A stretch of 17,032 bases of DNA from an uncultured Chitinophaga sp. Lineage in GTDB: Bacteria; Bacteroidota; Bacteroidia; Chitinophagales; Chitinophagaceae. The notes beneath the pieces were generated by a model. That model was not told where the DNA came from, searched no databases, and saw only the letters and a list, made by a program, of their open reading frames with translations. A program made the position numbers and the translations under genes. This document shows, piece by piece, positions 15,745 through 17,032 of the stretch. The stretch is taken from assembly GCF_937874145.1 (NCBI RefSeq), contig NZ_CALNBI010000508.1:1-17032 (forward strand). Reading direction: 5' to 3'. Positions within the stretch are counted from its first letter, which is position 1. Every line of letters begins with the position of its first letter.

Positions 15745-17032
15745 ATGCGAAATATATATCCCAAAGCGGTGGCGCTTTGTACGGTCTTTCTGCTCCTGGC
15801 CTGCGGCATAGCCCTGGCGCAGCAGAAGATCACGATCAAGGGGAGGGTCACGGATGCGCAGTCGCATTCGGGGATTCCCGGCGTGAGCATCGTGGATGCC
15901 GACCTGAAGAAAGGTCTTGCCGTGACAGATCCCAACGGTAATTATACCGTCACAATTGAACTGAATAAAAACCTGTTGTTCCGTTTTATCGGGTATGAAG
16001 ACAGGGTGCTCAAAGCCAGCAAGGCCGAACTGAACGTGGCGTTGTCGCCCGCCGAAAAATTCCTGAAAGAATCCGTGATCGTGGGTTACCAGACGCGCAG
16101 CAAGGAAACGGTGACGGGTGCGGTATCCATGATCAATAAGAAAGATATCCAGGACGTACCGGTGACCAACCTGGAGCAGTTGCTGCAGGGTAAAGTGGCA
16201 GGGATGAACATCCAGAATATCAGCGGTGCGCCGGGTTTCGGCGGTTCCATCAATATCCGCGGTATTTCCCAGCTGAATATTTCCGGCGGCGGCGACGAGG
16301 CTTTCCTTTCCAGCTCCAACCCCTTGCTGGTAATCGACAACGTTCCGGTAGATTATGACGGCGGTATCGACCAGTCGATGCTCCAGCCCGGCGCGGCCAC
16401 GGGCCCGCTTTCGCTGCTGCCTCCAGAAGATATCGAATCGATCGAGGTGTTCAAGGATGCGCAGGCGGCTTCGTTGTATGGCTCCCGCGGGGCCAACGGC
16501 GTAATCGTGATCACGACGCGCCGCGGTAACTCGGCCGTTCCCATCATCAACCTGAACAACAGCATTTTCCTCAACACCCCGCCCCAGCTGCGGCCAGTGC
16601 AGGGCGGTAACCTGGAAAGGGATTTCCGGACATACACGATTCTGAACCACAGCGAATACGACTTCCTGGCAAAGCAACAGTTCGCCAACGCGCAGTTCCT
16701 GTCAGATAGCCTGAACGGGTTTTACAACAACAGTACCGACTGGCAGGGGCTTTTCTACCAGCGTACCATCAACTCCAACAACAACCTGCAGATCAGCGGC
16801 GGCAACTCAAAAATGAACTACAAGGCGAACCTCTCGTACCAGATGAACCAGGGTATCATCAAGAATACCGGGTTCAACAAGTACATCGCCAACATGCAGC
16901 TGAACCTCATGCCTACCGACCGCCTGCGCATCAGCGGCCAGCTGTTCGCAGCGCTCGGCCAGAAGCAGCGCGGCAACGGCGGCGGCCTTACGGGCAACGG
17001 CGCGGGCAACGCTTTTACCAGTTCCCTGCTGC
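15745..17032 (+). CDS. SusC-like TonB-dependent transporter, canonical form (3' end outside window)
   Basis: The first 429 residues are visible and the frame is open at the right edge. The signal peptide ends at ALA with Gln26 next. A carboxypeptidase-regulatory-like domain covers about residues 28-102 (IKGRVTDAQSHSGIPGVSIV ... GNYTVTI ... LLFRFIGYED). A TonB-box-like SVIVGYQT lies at about 110-117. The plug (about 120-260) shows LQGKVAGMNI, INIRGISQL, PLLVIDNVPV, LPPEDIESIEVFKDAQAASL and GANGVIVITTRRG, and the barrel begins after it. The gene starts 32 bp after the DUF5007-like stop, without a terminator between, so it belongs to the same operon. A second SusD-like gene is expected just beyond the window. 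A lipobox-like LLAC precedes the cleavage site but is considered fortuitous. Confidence 0.95.
   Translation, partial: MRNIYPKAVALCTVFLLLACGIALAQQKITIKGRVTDAQSHSGIPGVSIVDADLKKGLAVTDPNGNYTVTIELNKNLLFRFIGYEDRVLKASKAELNVALSPAEKFLKESVIVGYQTRSKETVTGAVSMINKKDIQDVPVTNLEQLLQGKVAGMNIQNISGAPGFGGSINIRGISQLNISGGGDEAFLSSSNPLLVIDNVPVDYDGGIDQSMLQPGAATGPLSLLPPEDIESIEVFKDAQAASLYGSRGANGVIVITTRRGNSAVPIINLNNSIFLNTPPQLRPVQGGNLERDFRTYTILNHSEYDFLAKQQFANAQFLSDSLNGFYNNSTDWQGLFYQRTINSNNNLQISGGNSKMNYKANLSYQMNQGIIKNTGFNKYIANMQLNLMPTDRLRISGQLFAALGQKQRGNGGGLTGNGAGNAFTSSLL

Noticed and set aside
15787..15810. Lipobox-like LLAC in the second SusC signal peptide
   Set aside because: SusC proteins are outer-membrane barrels cleaved by signal peptidase I; an ALA-QQ cleavage site follows directly.
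1..17032. CRISPR arrays, tRNA/rRNA genes, insertion-sequence or phage signatures
   Set aside because: I saw no regularly spaced repeats, no transposase or integrase reading frame, no terminal inverted repeats and no RNA-gene sequence on reading both strands.

Overview
The window looks like a chromosomal segment of a Bacteroidota bacterium, most likely a Chitinophagaceae/Chitinophaga-type organism. The reasons are a SusC/SusD outer-membrane uptake locus with fasciclin/CBM6 lipoproteins, a DUF2723 (GT117) membrane protein, TAnnTTTG-type promoter boxes, and A-rich rather than Shine-Dalgarno-like start regions. The genus is an inference from gene content, not a measured result.

Layout. (1) Positions 2-325 (+) hold the end of a small membrane protein that enters from the left edge. 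A perfect 13-bp hairpin with U-tracts at 342-373 separates it from the convergent leftward gene. (2) Positions 397-7588 carry six leftward genes: a 1074-residue DUF2723/GT117-type membrane glycosyltransferase; an ABM-domain protein whose start overlaps the stop of a DUF62/SAM-hydrolase-like protein (ATGA overlap); a classical SDR oxidoreductase with its own near-leaderless promoter candidate; and an ECF42-type sigma factor overlapping by 8 nt the upstream DGPF/YCII-family gene, the usual pairing for that sigma group. (3) Positions 7589-8527 are a 0.94-kb divergent intergenic region, AT-rich on the left and GC-rich on the right. It has an 11-bp inverted repeat over a promoter candidate, three short GC hairpins and a 9-codon micro-ORF overlapping the next start codon. 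(4) From 8528 to the right edge runs a tightly packed rightward operon: a shortened SusC, SusD, a FAS1-CBM6-CBM6 lipoprotein, a DUF5007-like lipoprotein, and a second, canonical SusC cut by the window edge.

How it works together. The right half is a surface glycan (or other polymer) capture and import system: SusC barrels in the outer membrane, a SusD lid lipoprotein, and two accessory lipoproteins at the positions where surface glycan-binding proteins usually sit. No degradative enzyme, anti-sigma factor or sensor is visible inside the window. The first SusC lacks the N-terminal carboxypeptidase-regulatory-like domain and the usual TonB-box-like motif, while the second SusC has both; one operon holding both types is the most unusual feature here.

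The left half is ordinary housekeeping and signalling material, apart from the SAM-hydrolase-like protein, which by eye lacks the family's canonical Asp-Arg-His catalytic residues.
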